NCBI RefSeq assembly: GCF_001649575.2
Contig: NC_051433.1
Coordinates: 18,118,757-18,182,756, forward strand
Reading direction: 5' to 3'
DNA length: 64,000 nucleotides
Source of the DNA: Kryptolebias marmoratus
Lineage: Eukaryota > Chordata > Actinopteri > Cyprinodontiformes > Rivulidae
Numbering within the stretch: the stretch's first letter is position 1; every line of letters begins with the position of its first letter. The notes beneath the pieces were generated by a model. That model searched no databases. It was not told the DNA's origin and worked only from the letters and a program-made list of their open reading frames with translations. Positions 57,101 to 63,200 of this stretch are shown in pieces. Made by a program: the position numbers and the translations under genes.

Positions 57101-59955
57101 ACATGGAAAAATGCAGCAAAACTATAATGTAGCTTTGCCACTTGATGCCTTTAATTAATGCTGGTACCAAATAATTAATGAAAGGCCTATAATTTCTTAT
57201 AAAAAATCAGATTACTGCCACCTTTCATACTAGTTTTCCACCACATTAATGTGCAATATCTGTAATATTATGAGTTATAGACATTTTTTGTTGGCTACAG
57301 TTGATTCGCTGCGGCGGCCATGTTGAATTGGGTTGACGCCAAAGTTAACCAGCTGTAGAGGTGCATCCAATAATTACTTCCTGAGAGTTTCATCAAAATT
57401 TGGCAGTCCTTGAGATATTTTGAACCATGGGACAGGCAAACAGAGTTGATGCCAATAAAGCCAGCAATGCAAAGATGTAGCACAATAAGTGCAAAGAGTG
57501 TATAAATGGAGTGACTCTCAGCTACTACCACATCAAGTTTTAGTTGAATATCTGTAAAACTAGATGAGTTATAGTCATTTTTGTGTTAACTAAGGTCAAT
57601 TAACAGAGGCAGACATCAAATAACCAAAGAGAAACTAATAAAATAGTTGAAACTTCTTACTAAGCTGTGATTTAGTGAAGAACTCACAACAACTGATCAA
57701 CAGAAAGAAACAAGACAGTGTTTGCAAAGTGAGTTAATCCAGAGTCTCTGCTGCCTCTTGTGTTTGTACATCAAATCTTTCAGCAGTTTGCCACCATTGA
57801 TTATCCTGAGAAGACTTCTCACAACACAAGTCAATCTCTGCCACCAGGTCTAATGCCTCAAACTCACTTTTACACTGTAAAACATGCTTCAGCGTAAAAT
57901 AATGAAGGGAAAAGGCTGCTGTAAAAATCAAATTTAAGAGGGAAACCGAAATTCTTCTAACTTTATTTTTGTTACCTTGATTAAAAAATCCCTTGTTGAT
58001 TTAATTTAGTTGAATTGGATTTACTACTTGATTGAACTCTTTTAAATAGTTATTTGTCATTACCAACCTGTTTTAGCTGAATTAAAACATTAAAATATGT
58101 CATTTTTATGTTACAGTTGAGCTGATTTGGATTAGTCAAGTCTTAATCTGTTAACCTGCTCATGATAAGTGAATTCTCAAATCTGTTTTGACTTAATTAA
58201 AATCATGAAGGAGGTTTCGTTAGATAATTTGACACAGTGTAAGACATATTTGTACAATCACAGCCTGTTGTTTGTGTAATCCAGCTGAAACATCAGCGCT
58301 GGCTTTAGAAATGGGACAGATGAGAAGGACACAACAACAGTCATGATGCAAACATTTGAATCCACCCACCTACCCCCAAAGTATTTTAAAACAACTTATT
58401 TGTCACACTGACACAGAATAATACGCTGAGATGAACAGGCGAAAAAAAAAAATCTACAGCATATAAAATATTTTTTCAAATAAAATTACTGCCTTACGGG
58501 TGATTGAGGACTTATATAGAGCCCTAAAATAAGACCAAGACTGTTTTTCCACCATGATGGACGTCAGTTTGCCATGTACTGCCCACAGCTATGTGCACTG
58601 ATCGTGTAGTTATTATTCTTGGGTAAATGGTAAAAAATGGTAAATGGCTTGCACTTGTATAGCGCTTTATCAAATCTGAGGACTCCAAAGCGCTTCACAC
58701 TACAATCAGTCGTCCACCCATTCACACACTGATGGCAGTAAAGTACATTGTAGCCACAGCTGCCCTGGGTCAGACTGACAGAAGTGAGGCTGCCATTCAA
58801 TCGGCGCCACCGGGTCCTCTGGCCACCACGAACAACCGGGTAAAGGCTAGAGCCAGACCATCGCACGGGACTAGGGAGTGAGGCCCAAGGAGAGCAACAG
58901 GCAGGAGAACTGGATGGCCACCGCTCCTCACCCTGTCCTGGATGAGTATCGATGGTATCCTTGCTGCTTTGCACACTGGTGTTCTTTGGATCCTCTCTAC
59001 ACCTGGCTTAGCACCTGTTGCTGACAGCAGACTCTCATTCCTCACCAGCCTTCGTTGCGTCTTCCATCGAGTGGAATAAAACTTGTGACCACTGAGTTAG
59101 GCAGTGTTGTCGGTGAGAGACTTAGCTCCAATCAGAATGGGCTTCATTTAATGCTAAATCAATAGCAAAAAAAAAACTTTTATGAGAATGACTTCCTTGC
59201 TGTCTGTGCTTTGGATATTACATTAGTGATGGAAACATGCTAAAATGTTAGTGAGTAACCTAACACACAGAAAACTACTGAATGTGGTGGAAGAGAAGTG
59301 GTCATTTAAAAAAAAAAAAATACAGACTATTGTTGAGCATGGGGCAACTATTTTGCTGCTTTTCGAAAGAAATCCCTTGCTTTCAACAGGAAACACTCAA
59401 GGGGATGAACTAACAACAGGATGTTTTGCCAGCTGACGTCTCAGGTAAACATTGGTCTCATGATTCGCTGAGCGGGCCCTATAAGCTCCTGCAGCCTCCC
59501 TACTCGTAATAGCCTGTTTGAAACATCCGGATCAGAGCATCATTACCCCACTGAAGAGTTGTAGGAGTGTTTGTCACAGGAGCACACTTTGTTCAGAACA
59601 AGAGGTGCTTTAAGGTGAACTTTAGGTAAACATGTCTGACTCACCTTGTCTTCACATGTCCTGTGAACCGCTGTCTTGCACTCTGTAAACAACAAGCAGA
59701 GGAACTAGTTTTGTTTTGCTTGTTTTTTTGGGGGGAAATCGGCTTTGAGATACAGAAAGAGGACAGACAGGGCGAGCTTGTTTGTGTGTGCGTCTCCATC
59801 CTGGTCAGGTTTAATCCCGGATCCGTGACCTGCCCTGACCTGGACTCACCCTGGCAGAAAGCTCCGAGACTGTCCACGCTCTGCTTGCACACATCGCACG
59901 GCCGTCGTTTCTTGAAGCTCTTGGCGGTGAAGGTGTGGCCCCCTGACTTGGTGAG
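33971..59955 (-). CDS. tns2: Tensin-2 (26 coding exons, 5' end not found)
   Basis: Focal-adhesion adaptor that links integrins and signalling receptors to actin; TNS2 also carries a PTEN-like phosphatase domain. Exons, 5' to 3': 59955-59850, 59682-59645, 46828-46796, 46698-46649, 46531-46348, 46195-46145, 46056-45934, 45834-45770, 45641-45558, 45456-45344, 44841-44781, 44577-44502, 43675-43546, 42726-42661, 42579-42463, 41779-40400, 40310-40160, 40056-39254, 39135-39004, 37682-37590, 37470-37393, 36669-36592, 36430-36262, 36096-36028, 35691-35662, 34115-33971. They join in one frame of 4,425 bases: 1,474 residues plus TAA. Domains by visible residue: C1 zinc finger 7-53, phosphatase about 85-255 with P-loop HCKGNKGKTG at 193-202, C2 about 260-425, disordered middle 433-1195, SH2 about 1199-1311 with FLIRDS, PTB about 1338-1474. 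C1 plus a P-loop cysteine distinguishes TNS2 from TNS1, TNS3 and TNS4. Human TNS2 is about 1,400 residues. The initiating exon was not recognised; an in-frame ATG at 60024 upstream of the first exon's acceptor is an unlikely alternative. Confidence 0.95.
34116..35661 (-). other. tns2 last intron
   Basis: 1.5 kb, AT-rich. No recognised element. Confidence 0.85.
35662..35691 (-). CDS. tns2: tns2 30-base exon in PTB
   Basis: Encodes [10 protein letters not shown] (1417-1426). A small Arg-Trp-Thr-Asn exon is expected at this place in tensins. Acceptor GGGCTTCAG, donor CAA|GTAAGT. An octamer repeat lies immediately upstream. Confidence 0.9.
35703..35756. repeat. Octamer (AGAGACAC)n minisatellite
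   Basis: About six AGAGACAC/CAGAGACA units. On the coding strand this reads TGTCTCTG and begins about 11 bases from the acceptor of the 30-base exon, forming its pyrimidine-rich tract. Confidence 0.9.
36028..36096 (-). CDS. tns2: tns2 exon: [23 protein letters not shown]
   Basis: 69 bases (1394-1416). The acceptor TCTGCGCAG is preferred over the TTTTTTAG 12 bases inside, because it restores the conserved LFFRRHYP. The inner AG could give an in-frame four-residue deletion. Confidence 0.92.
36262..36430 (-). CDS. tns2: tns2 exon: start of PTB domain
   Basis: 169 bases, [20 protein letters not shown], then [19 protein letters not shown] (1338-1393). Acceptor GACCCAG sits in a weak pyrimidine tract, but the frame and GAACNV junction confirm it. 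Confidence 0.94.
36516..36551. repeat. (GAAA)n microsatellite in tns2 intron
   Basis: Nine or so GAAA/GAGA units between the linker exon and the first PTB exon. Confidence 0.88.
36592..36669 (-). CDS. tns2: tns2 exon: SH2-PTB linker
   Basis: 78 bases, [20 protein letters not shown] and LLKQGA (1312-1337). The final AAELLKQGA is conserved in TNS2. Confidence 0.92.
36770..37235. mobile_element. Inverted-repeat element (MITE-like) in tns2 intron
   Basis: The left arm contains TTTGGAGAAATAGAGTTTAG (about 36790-36812) and the right arm its reverse complement, AAACTCTATTTCTCCAAA (about 37188-37206), flanked by further matching bases (TTTGAAC... and GTTCAAA...). No coding frame, so it is a non-autonomous element by inference. 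A shortened relative of the right half is at 61790-61985. Confidence 0.6.
37393..37470 (-). CDS. tns2: tns2 exon: end of SH2
   Basis: 78 bases, [20 protein letters not shown] and RIPEK (1286-1311). Donor is read as AAAGG|GTAAAT to keep the frame into DLVGEL. Confidence 0.93.
37590..37682 (-). CDS. tns2: tns2 exon: SH2, [20 protein letters not shown]
   Basis: 93 bases, residues 1255-1285, continuing [12 protein letters not shown]. Acceptor TTTCCCAG, donor TTCG|GTCAGT. Confidence 0.95.
37970..38790 (+). repeat. Dispersed ~300-base repeat, cluster C
   Basis: Two complete units and a partial one in the tns2 SH2 intron; openings at 38150 and 38452 (302 bases apart), cores at 38257 and 38558. It ends with CATGAAAGGCGGTGGGCGAT. 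Confidence 0.85.
39004..39135 (-). CDS. tns2: tns2 exon: SH2 core with FLIRDS
   Basis: 132 bases, residues 1211-1254. [20 protein letters not shown] carries Arg1226 of the FLxRxS motif that binds phosphotyrosine. Acceptor ATCACAG, donor AAAG|GTATTC. Confidence 0.96.
39254..40056 (-). CDS. tns2: tns2 exon: Ser/Thr/Pro-rich region leading into SH2
   Basis: 803 bases, residues 943-1210. Mostly Ser/Thr/Asn-rich, then [11 protein letters not shown] and [13 protein letters not shown], both matching conserved islands just before the tensin SH2, and [19 protein letters not shown], which begins the SH2. Donor CAAG|GTGAGG. Confidence 0.93.
40160..40310 (-). CDS. tns2: tns2 exon: acidic Ser-rich linker
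   Basis: 151 bases, residues 893-942: [20 protein letters not shown], then [15 protein letters not shown]. No fold predicted by eye. Acceptor TTATCAAAG, donor ACAG|GTAAGT. It is flanked by very short introns (89 and 103 bases). Confidence 0.88.
40400..41779 (-). CDS. tns2: tns2 large exon: disordered Ser/Pro/His/Cys-rich middle
   Basis: 1,380 bases without interruption, residues 433-892. Opens with [16 protein letters not shown], contains [10 protein letters not shown], both recognisable in human TNS2, then low-complexity Pro/Ser/His/Cys sequence including [10 protein letters not shown] (about 41085-41120). Likely intrinsically disordered and phosphorylated. Composition differs sharply from the folded-domain exons, but the frame is intact. 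Confidence 0.93.
41880..42420 (+). repeat. Dispersed ~300-base repeat, copy D
   Basis: One full and one degraded unit in a tns2 intron: opening at 41887, core CAAGATGGCTGCCATA at 41995, end AAAAGGCGGCGAGTGATATG at about 42394. Confidence 0.82.
42463..42579 (-). CDS. tns2: tns2 exon: end of C2 domain
   Basis: 117 bases, residues 394-432, with [20 protein letters not shown] followed by HHEDSVE. Acceptor TTTTTCAAG, donor AAA|GTAAGA. Confidence 0.93.
42661..42726 (-). CDS. tns2: tns2 exon: C2 domain, [20 protein letters not shown]
   Basis: 66 bases, residues 372-393. Acceptor TCAATAG, donor AAAG|GTTAGA. Confidence 0.93.
43231..43444. mobile_element. Short inverted-repeat transposon (hAT-like MITE)
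   Basis: 214 bases; the left arm GTGGGCAATCCTGGTCCTGG is mirrored by CCAGGACCAGGATTGCCCAC on the right, and the inverted match continues inward through ACTATCCTGCATGTTTTACT and the GCTCCAACACACCTGATT segment. The right end is CAGGGGTG in inverted reading, like hAT ends; the left end has decayed. Flanking 8-mers AACTAGAT and CACTATGT match at 5 of 8, a poor duplication. Such copies are widespread in teleosts as I recall. It sits in a tns2 C2 intron. Confidence 0.85.
43546..43675 (-). CDS. tns2: tns2 exon: C2 domain, VKCYHRRS to ELDLACA
   Basis: 130 bases, residues 329-371, including [19 protein letters not shown], a strongly conserved tensin C2 segment. Acceptor TCTGCAG, donor GCAG|GTATGA. 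Confidence 0.94.
43676..44501 (-). other. tns2 intron in C2 domain
   Basis: 826 bases, AT-rich, nothing recognised. Confidence 0.85.
44502..44577 (-). CDS. tns2: tns2 exon: C2 domain, [16 protein letters not shown]
   Basis: 76 bases, residues 303-328. The acceptor TCCTAG|TGATCC was chosen over a later CTCAG because it avoids a TAA and keeps [17 protein letters not shown] in frame. Confidence 0.92.
44738..44766. repeat. (CA)n microsatellite
   Basis: About 14 CA units, a few bases downstream of the donor of the 44781-44841 exon. Confidence 0.9.
44781..44841 (-). CDS. tns2: tns2 exon: C2 strand region
   Basis: 61 bases for [20 protein letters not shown] (283-302). Donor GTTTA|GTAAGT splits the Tyr codon. 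Confidence 0.93.
44842..45343 (-). other. tns2 intron between phosphatase/C2 exons
   Basis: 502 bases, AT-rich, nothing recognised. Confidence 0.85.
45344..45456 (-). CDS. tns2: tns2 exon: phosphatase/C2 junction
   Basis: 113 bases for [20 protein letters not shown] then [18 protein letters not shown] (245-282), the start of the C2 domain in the PTEN-like fold. Confidence 0.95.
45558..45641 (-). CDS. tns2: tns2 exon: [17 protein letters not shown] segment
   Basis: 84 bases, residues 217-244, end of the phosphatase domain through SSSLQPSQN. The acceptor reads CACAGAGCAG; only the first AG keeps Gly-Ala-Asp in frame. Donor CAG|GTCACC. Confidence 0.93.
45770..45834 (-). CDS. tns2: tns2 exon: second half of the P-loop
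   Basis: 65 bases for [20 protein letters not shown] and AG (196-216). Completes the P-loop, with Lys200 in place of the catalytic Arg of PTEN, as in other TNS2. Acceptor GCCGACAG. Confidence 0.95.
45934..46056 (-). CDS. tns2: tns2 exon: phosphatase core with catalytic Cys
   Basis: 123 bases for [20 protein letters not shown], a KAMETWL helix and NTVVVLHCK (155-195). Cys194 is the nucleophile position of the PTEN-type P-loop and is kept here, unlike tensin-1. The donor after HCK is AAA|GTTGGT, a weak match to consensus, yet it is the only GT that restores HCKGNKGKTG. Confidence 0.95.
46145..46195 (-). CDS. tns2: tns2 exon: [17 protein letters not shown]
   Basis: 51 bases, residues 138-154, phase 0 at both ends. 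[15 protein letters not shown] is a tensin signature within the phosphatase domain. Acceptor is a long T-run ending TTACAG. Confidence 0.94.
46348..46531 (-). CDS. tns2: tns2 exon: start of phosphatase domain
   Basis: 184 bases for [20 protein letters not shown] then [20 protein letters not shown] and an [13 protein letters not shown] helix (76-137). [13 protein letters not shown] is the conserved opening of the PTEN/tensin phosphatase domain. Donor CTG|GTTAGT. Confidence 0.95.
46649..46698 (-). CDS. tns2: tns2 exon: basic Ser/Lys linker
   Basis: 50 bases for [17 protein letters not shown] (60-76 with the next exon), a basic linker between C1 and phosphatase domain. Acceptor CTTCGCAG, donor CGAG|GTACTG. 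Confidence 0.88.
46796..46828 (-). CDS. tns2: tns2 exon: last C1 cysteine
   Basis: 33 bases encoding [11 protein letters not shown] (49-59). Cys53 completes the C1 C-X7-C spacing, although it is separated from the rest of the finger by a 12.8 kb intron. Acceptor CCCCTCAG, donor CTG|GTAGGT. Confidence 0.88.
51149..51174. repeat. (GT)n microsatellite
   Basis: About 13 GT units. Confidence 0.9.
52033..52124 (-). repeat. Dispersed repeat, partial copy E (inverted)
   Basis: Reverse-strand match to the unit opening: GAGATATTTTGCTAACAG preceded by the reverse of the GAATTTTATTGAAACCCTC segment. Confidence 0.75.
53210..53605 (-). repeat. Dispersed repeat, copy F (inverted)
   Basis: Begins with the family end motif CCTTGAAGGAATGCATATTG, carries the core as GGCTGCCATCTTGACT (53476) and ends with GAGATATTTTGCTAACAG (53581). 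One full unit in the minus orientation. Confidence 0.82.
54185..54560 (+). repeat. Dispersed repeat, copy G (single unit with both ends)
   Basis: The left end has CATAAAAAGTGGGCGATAATG and the right end GCTGCGCAATATGTATTCCA; between them lies one unit with opening at 54269 and core CAGCATGGCTGCCACAG (54364). It shows most clearly that the element has its own terminal segments. Confidence 0.8.
55540..56225 (+). repeat. Dispersed repeat, copy H (two units)
   Basis: Openings at about 55549 and 55861, cores at 55652 and 55963, right end AGGGCAGCGGGCGATATGCG at 56186. Spacing about 311 bases. Confidence 0.85.
57180..57600 (-). repeat. Dispersed repeat, copy I (inverted)
   Basis: Carries GCCACCTTTCATACTAG at the start, core GGCGGCCATGTTGAATTGG (57312) and the reverse opening TTGAGATATTTTG at 57409, followed by part of a second unit. 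Confidence 0.8.
58621..58845 (+). repeat. Widespread teleost TAAATGG-type repeat
   Basis: Contains TAAATGGCTTGCACTTGTAT, AGCGCTTTATC, CCAAAGCGCTTCACACTAC, CATTGTAGCCACAGC and GGCGCCACCGGGTCCTCTGG in the order I remember for a very common fish interspersed repeat. Family name cannot be confirmed here. Confidence 0.75.
59645..59682 (-). CDS. tns2: tns2 exon: second half of C1 zinc finger
   Basis: Only 38 bases, encoding [13 protein letters not shown] (36-48). It supplies Cys37, His42 and Cys45 with C1 spacing C-X2-C-X4-H-X2-C. Acceptor TTTACAG, donor AAG|GTGAGT. Found because the previous exon ends in phase 1 and the next starts in phase 0. Confidence 0.9.
59850..59955 (-). CDS. tns2: tns2 exon: first half of C1 zinc finger
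   Basis: 106 bases for [20 protein letters not shown] to DSLGAFCQ (residues 1-35 of the visible protein). It supplies His7, Cys20, Cys23 and Cys34 of the zinc-binding set, with C1 spacing H-X12-C-X2-C. Acceptor CTCTGCAG in phase 0, donor CCAGG|GTGAG. Confidence 0.92.
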
Positions 59956-61110
59956 CTGCAGAGACACACGACACGGCCAAAGCTGATCACCGAGACAAAG
60001 TGTGTGCGTGCACAACAGAAACAAATGCTGCTTCTGGAAAAAAAAAAAAAAAAAAAGAACTGTTCAGCCGTGCAGATTTGTGCTTGTGAGAACTCTTGCG
60101 ACGTGCACTGTGAGTGTGCGCGGCTGGGGTGTGTTAAGGTTTAGCAGCTCTCTTGTTGTTTCCTCAGGCGATTGGTCCCCTGCGCTGCTGTTGTCAGTAC
60201 AGATGTGTGCCGTTTCACTGACACAACAGGAGGAGAACAGAGACCCTGCTGTGTATTCAGCCTCCTCCACTAAAAAAAAAAAAAAAAATACCTGTCATGA
60301 TACGTTGTCTTTTAAATTGCTCTTATTCTGTCTCAGACTGCGGGCATCTCTGAGGATGAAAGTGAGGAGCTTCATGTGCTGCTAGTTGTAATATTTGCTT
60401 TGGCACGACGAAAGTACAAGGAACAGATGCATGAATATATTATCGCCACTCATGTTTTTTGTTTTGCTCGTGCGTTTTTCTGATGCTGTTGACTTTATTC
60501 CGGTCCCTTTATTCTGCCTTTAAGTCTGACTGATTGGAGCCTTTTTCCTTCTTTCAGCGCTACATGGTGGTGAAATGCTGGGCAGTCGTGGGCAGCTGTG
60601 TAAATACACGGGCTTCATGGGGGCAAAACAAATGGGAATATTCAGCACAGGCAACCTCATTCTAAAATAAAGCTGGAATAAAAATCGAAACAATATTATC
60701 AACTTTCAGTGTTCTTGAAATAAACTAGATGGACTTGATAATATAAAGTTTAGATTTAACTGACAAAATGAGACTGAAGAGGAAGACATCATGCATGATT
60801 TTGCAATCATGCACCAACAGGGTGTGAACTTTAAAGGCCGATACTGATACTGTCCTGGACTTGAAAAGAAAAATCCATGTATTCATAAACCCAATACTCA
60901 ACTGTCCCAGTGACAAGAAGTGGGACGACGTTTGTACAAAGTTCTGCTAACGTCCACCCAGAGCGCCGCCTGTGAAGCACATGAAACCGTCACATTTTTC
61001 CTTCGGCAGAGGGAAAGGCAGGCAGGAGGGGCCTGGAAACGTCAGGAAGGAGGTGTGAATGTGTGGTTTGTGTGATGAAGAAGAGAGGGATGTAGGACAT
61101 CAAATACTGT

Positions 61111-61112
<2 letters not shown>

Positions 61113-61154
<42 letters not shown>
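61113..61154. repeat. (CA)n microsatellite
   Basis: About 21 perfect CA units. Confidence 0.95.
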
Positions 61155-61156
<2 letters not shown>

Positions 61157-61789
61157 ATGCATTTCTCTAGTCCTGAAAAACCCTCACTCAGCAGAGGTAT
61201 TTTTAACTCTCAGTGTTTCTTTTTTTAAACTAAACACACTTCAACTTTACCTTTAAAGGCCAACAGAGAGCCCAAAACAATGCTGACATCCTCACTACTG
61301 AATGCTTTTAGAATTTGGACTCAAGGTATTATTTCTCTTACAATCCCAAATTATAATCAGTTCCTCCAACTCCATGTATGACGACACAGTTGTGTCTCCA
61401 GAGTGCACAGTAAATCCTTTATGACTAGTTGTGTATAATTAATATCTTACACACCCTTGCCCTGAGCTTTGTTAGGTTACATAATATAACTACACTTAAC
61501 ATCCGTTAACAAAACAGCTGCACTTTCTGTTAGTTTATATATTTAAAGACGAACAGACACAAAAACCAGAAAGATTGAAAAAGAAGGATGAATAATAAAA
61601 CAAAGAAAGGAGTCAAAAAGGAAGCTTAAGGGGACAAACAGACCAAGCATGCCAAAGAGAACTAAATGCATTTAAAAAATGGTTCATAAAATCAAATAAT
61701 TCAGAAAAGTATAAAGTTACAAAACCCAAAGGCTGCAGCCGTTATGTTATGAAAAAACAGAAAGCTGACTCAGCATTCAAGTGTCAGTT

Positions 61790-61985
61790 TCAAATTACAC
61801 ACTTTTCCTTACAGGATTATTCTGTTATTCCTGCTGGAAGTGTGTCTGAATGCACAGTAAGTGCTACAGCTAGCTGCTGCCGCTTCTGTTTGTACTCAGT
61901 CACAGAATTCCCCGTAAGTAGCTCGACAACGAGCTCATCAGTCTGGTCCGAATTAAACTCTGTTTCTCTAAACTGAGGCAGTTCA
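61790..61985 (+). mobile_element. Shortened relative of the 36770-37235 inverted-repeat element
   Basis: Shares ATTCCTGCTGGAAGTGT with 36953-36969 and ATTAAACTCTGTTTCTCTAA, then CTGAGGCAGTTCAAAGA, with 37186-37221. Internal sequence is missing. The (AT)n array begins directly at its right end. Confidence 0.55.
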
Positions 61986-61986
61986 A

Positions 61987-61988
<2 letters not shown>

Positions 61989-62039
<51 letters not shown>
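61989..62039. repeat. (AT)n microsatellite
   Basis: 51 bases of perfect AT alternation. Confidence 0.95.
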
Positions 62040-62044
<5 letters not shown>

Positions 62045-62084
62045 CAGGTAGGATATTAACTGTTCACTAGAGAAGTTGCATTTC

Positions 62085-62365
62085 CTGCGAAAATGCAGTG
62101 TGAATGCTTTTTTTGCTGAATGATTTTGCTGAAAGCGGCTGAAGATATGCTGAACAGTTGAAGTTTAATGAAGATGCAAAAAGTGGAACAGAAGCTGATT
62201 TGTAGAAGATTTGCATAAGGTAGAAGAACAAAAGCTGAAAGAGGCAGAAATTAGTTTAAAAAGCTGAAATTAGTTGATAGAAGCTGAAAATGAGAAGAAC
62301 AAAGCCGAAATCAGCTGAAAGAAGCAGAAACAACAAAAAGAAAAAAGCTGAAATGAGCCTGAAAA
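62085..62365 (+). repeat. Degenerate AGCTGAAA-rich repeat
   Basis: Purine-rich words GCTGAAA, AGAAGCTGA and AGCAGAAA recur every 15-25 bases. No frame. Similar in style, on the opposite strand, to the tract at 26390-26950. Confidence 0.65.
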
Positions 62366-62534
62366 AAAATTGTCATCTTTAAGCCCATAGAGCTATGAGG
62401 TTTGGCCTTCTTACTGTACACGGATCCAGAGATAAAGCCTTCTTTACCATGTGACCTTGACATTTGACCTTGAAATCCATAGGGCCGACCCCTGACCCAT
62501 GAGGGTTCTAGCTGTGAAGTTTGACCTTCCTACG

Positions 62535-63029
62535 NNNNNNNNNNNNNNNNNNNNNNNNNNNNNNNNNNNNNNNNNNNNNNNNNNNNNNNNNNNNNNNNNN
62601 NNNNNNNNNNNNNNNNNNNNNNNNNNNNNNNNNNNNNNNNNNNNNNNNNNNNNNNNNNNNNNNNNNNNNNNNNNNNNNNNNNNNNNNNNNNNNNNNNNNN
62701 NNNNNNNNNNNNNNNNNNNNNNNNNNNNNNNNNNNNNNNNNNNNNNNNNNNNNNNNNNNNNNNNNNNNNNNNNNNNNNNNNNNNNNNNNNNNNNNNNNNN
62801 NNNNNNNNNNNNNNNNNNNNNNNNNNNNNNNNNNNNNNNNNNNNNNNNNNNNNNNNNNNNNNNNNNNNNNNNNNNNNNNNNNNNNNNNNNNNNNNNNNNN
62901 NNNNNNNNNNNNNNNNNNNNNNNNNNNNNNNNNNNNNNNNNNNNNNNNNNNNNNNNNNNNNNNNNNNNNNNNNNNNNNNNNNNNNNNNNNNNNNNNNNNN
63001 NNNNNNNNNNNNNNNNNNNNNNNNNNNNN
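62535..63029. other. Assembly gap (N)
   Basis: 495 unknown bases lying between repeat-like sequences. Confidence 0.99.
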
Positions 63030-63044
63030 AGAGCATGCACAATT

Positions 63045-63200
63045 CTGGTCTGATTTTAGACCCCATTAGCTTTGGCAGCCATTTTGATTTTTAAAATTTT
63101 GCATTCAGCAAGTGATGGAGCTCTATCTCACCTGCTACCACACCAAATTCCATCTCAATATGTCCACAAATGACCGAATGGAAACATGTAGACACTTTAA
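63045..63200 (-). repeat. Dispersed repeat, partial copy J (inverted)
   Basis: GGCAGCCATTTTGATTTTT followed by CACCTGCTACCACACCAAAT and TCTCAATATGTCCACAAATG, the reverse of the TGGTGTGGTAGTAGCTGA part of the family; cut by the gap. Confidence 0.6.

Larger units (their letters stand above)
46829..59644 (-). other. 12.8 kb tns2 intron inside the C1 domain
   Basis: Separates Cys45 from Cys53 of the C1 zinc finger. Contains five copies of the dispersed repeat (52033-57600), several (CA)n/(GT)n tracts (about 51149-51174, 52800-52820, 54836-54857) and a teleost repeat at 58621-58845. Possible alternative first-exon sequence lies near 52944-53060. No frame-compatible coding exon was found. Confidence 0.8.

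Noticed and set aside
62444..63069. Long frames across the N run
   Set aside because: Almost entirely unknown residues; produced by the gap.
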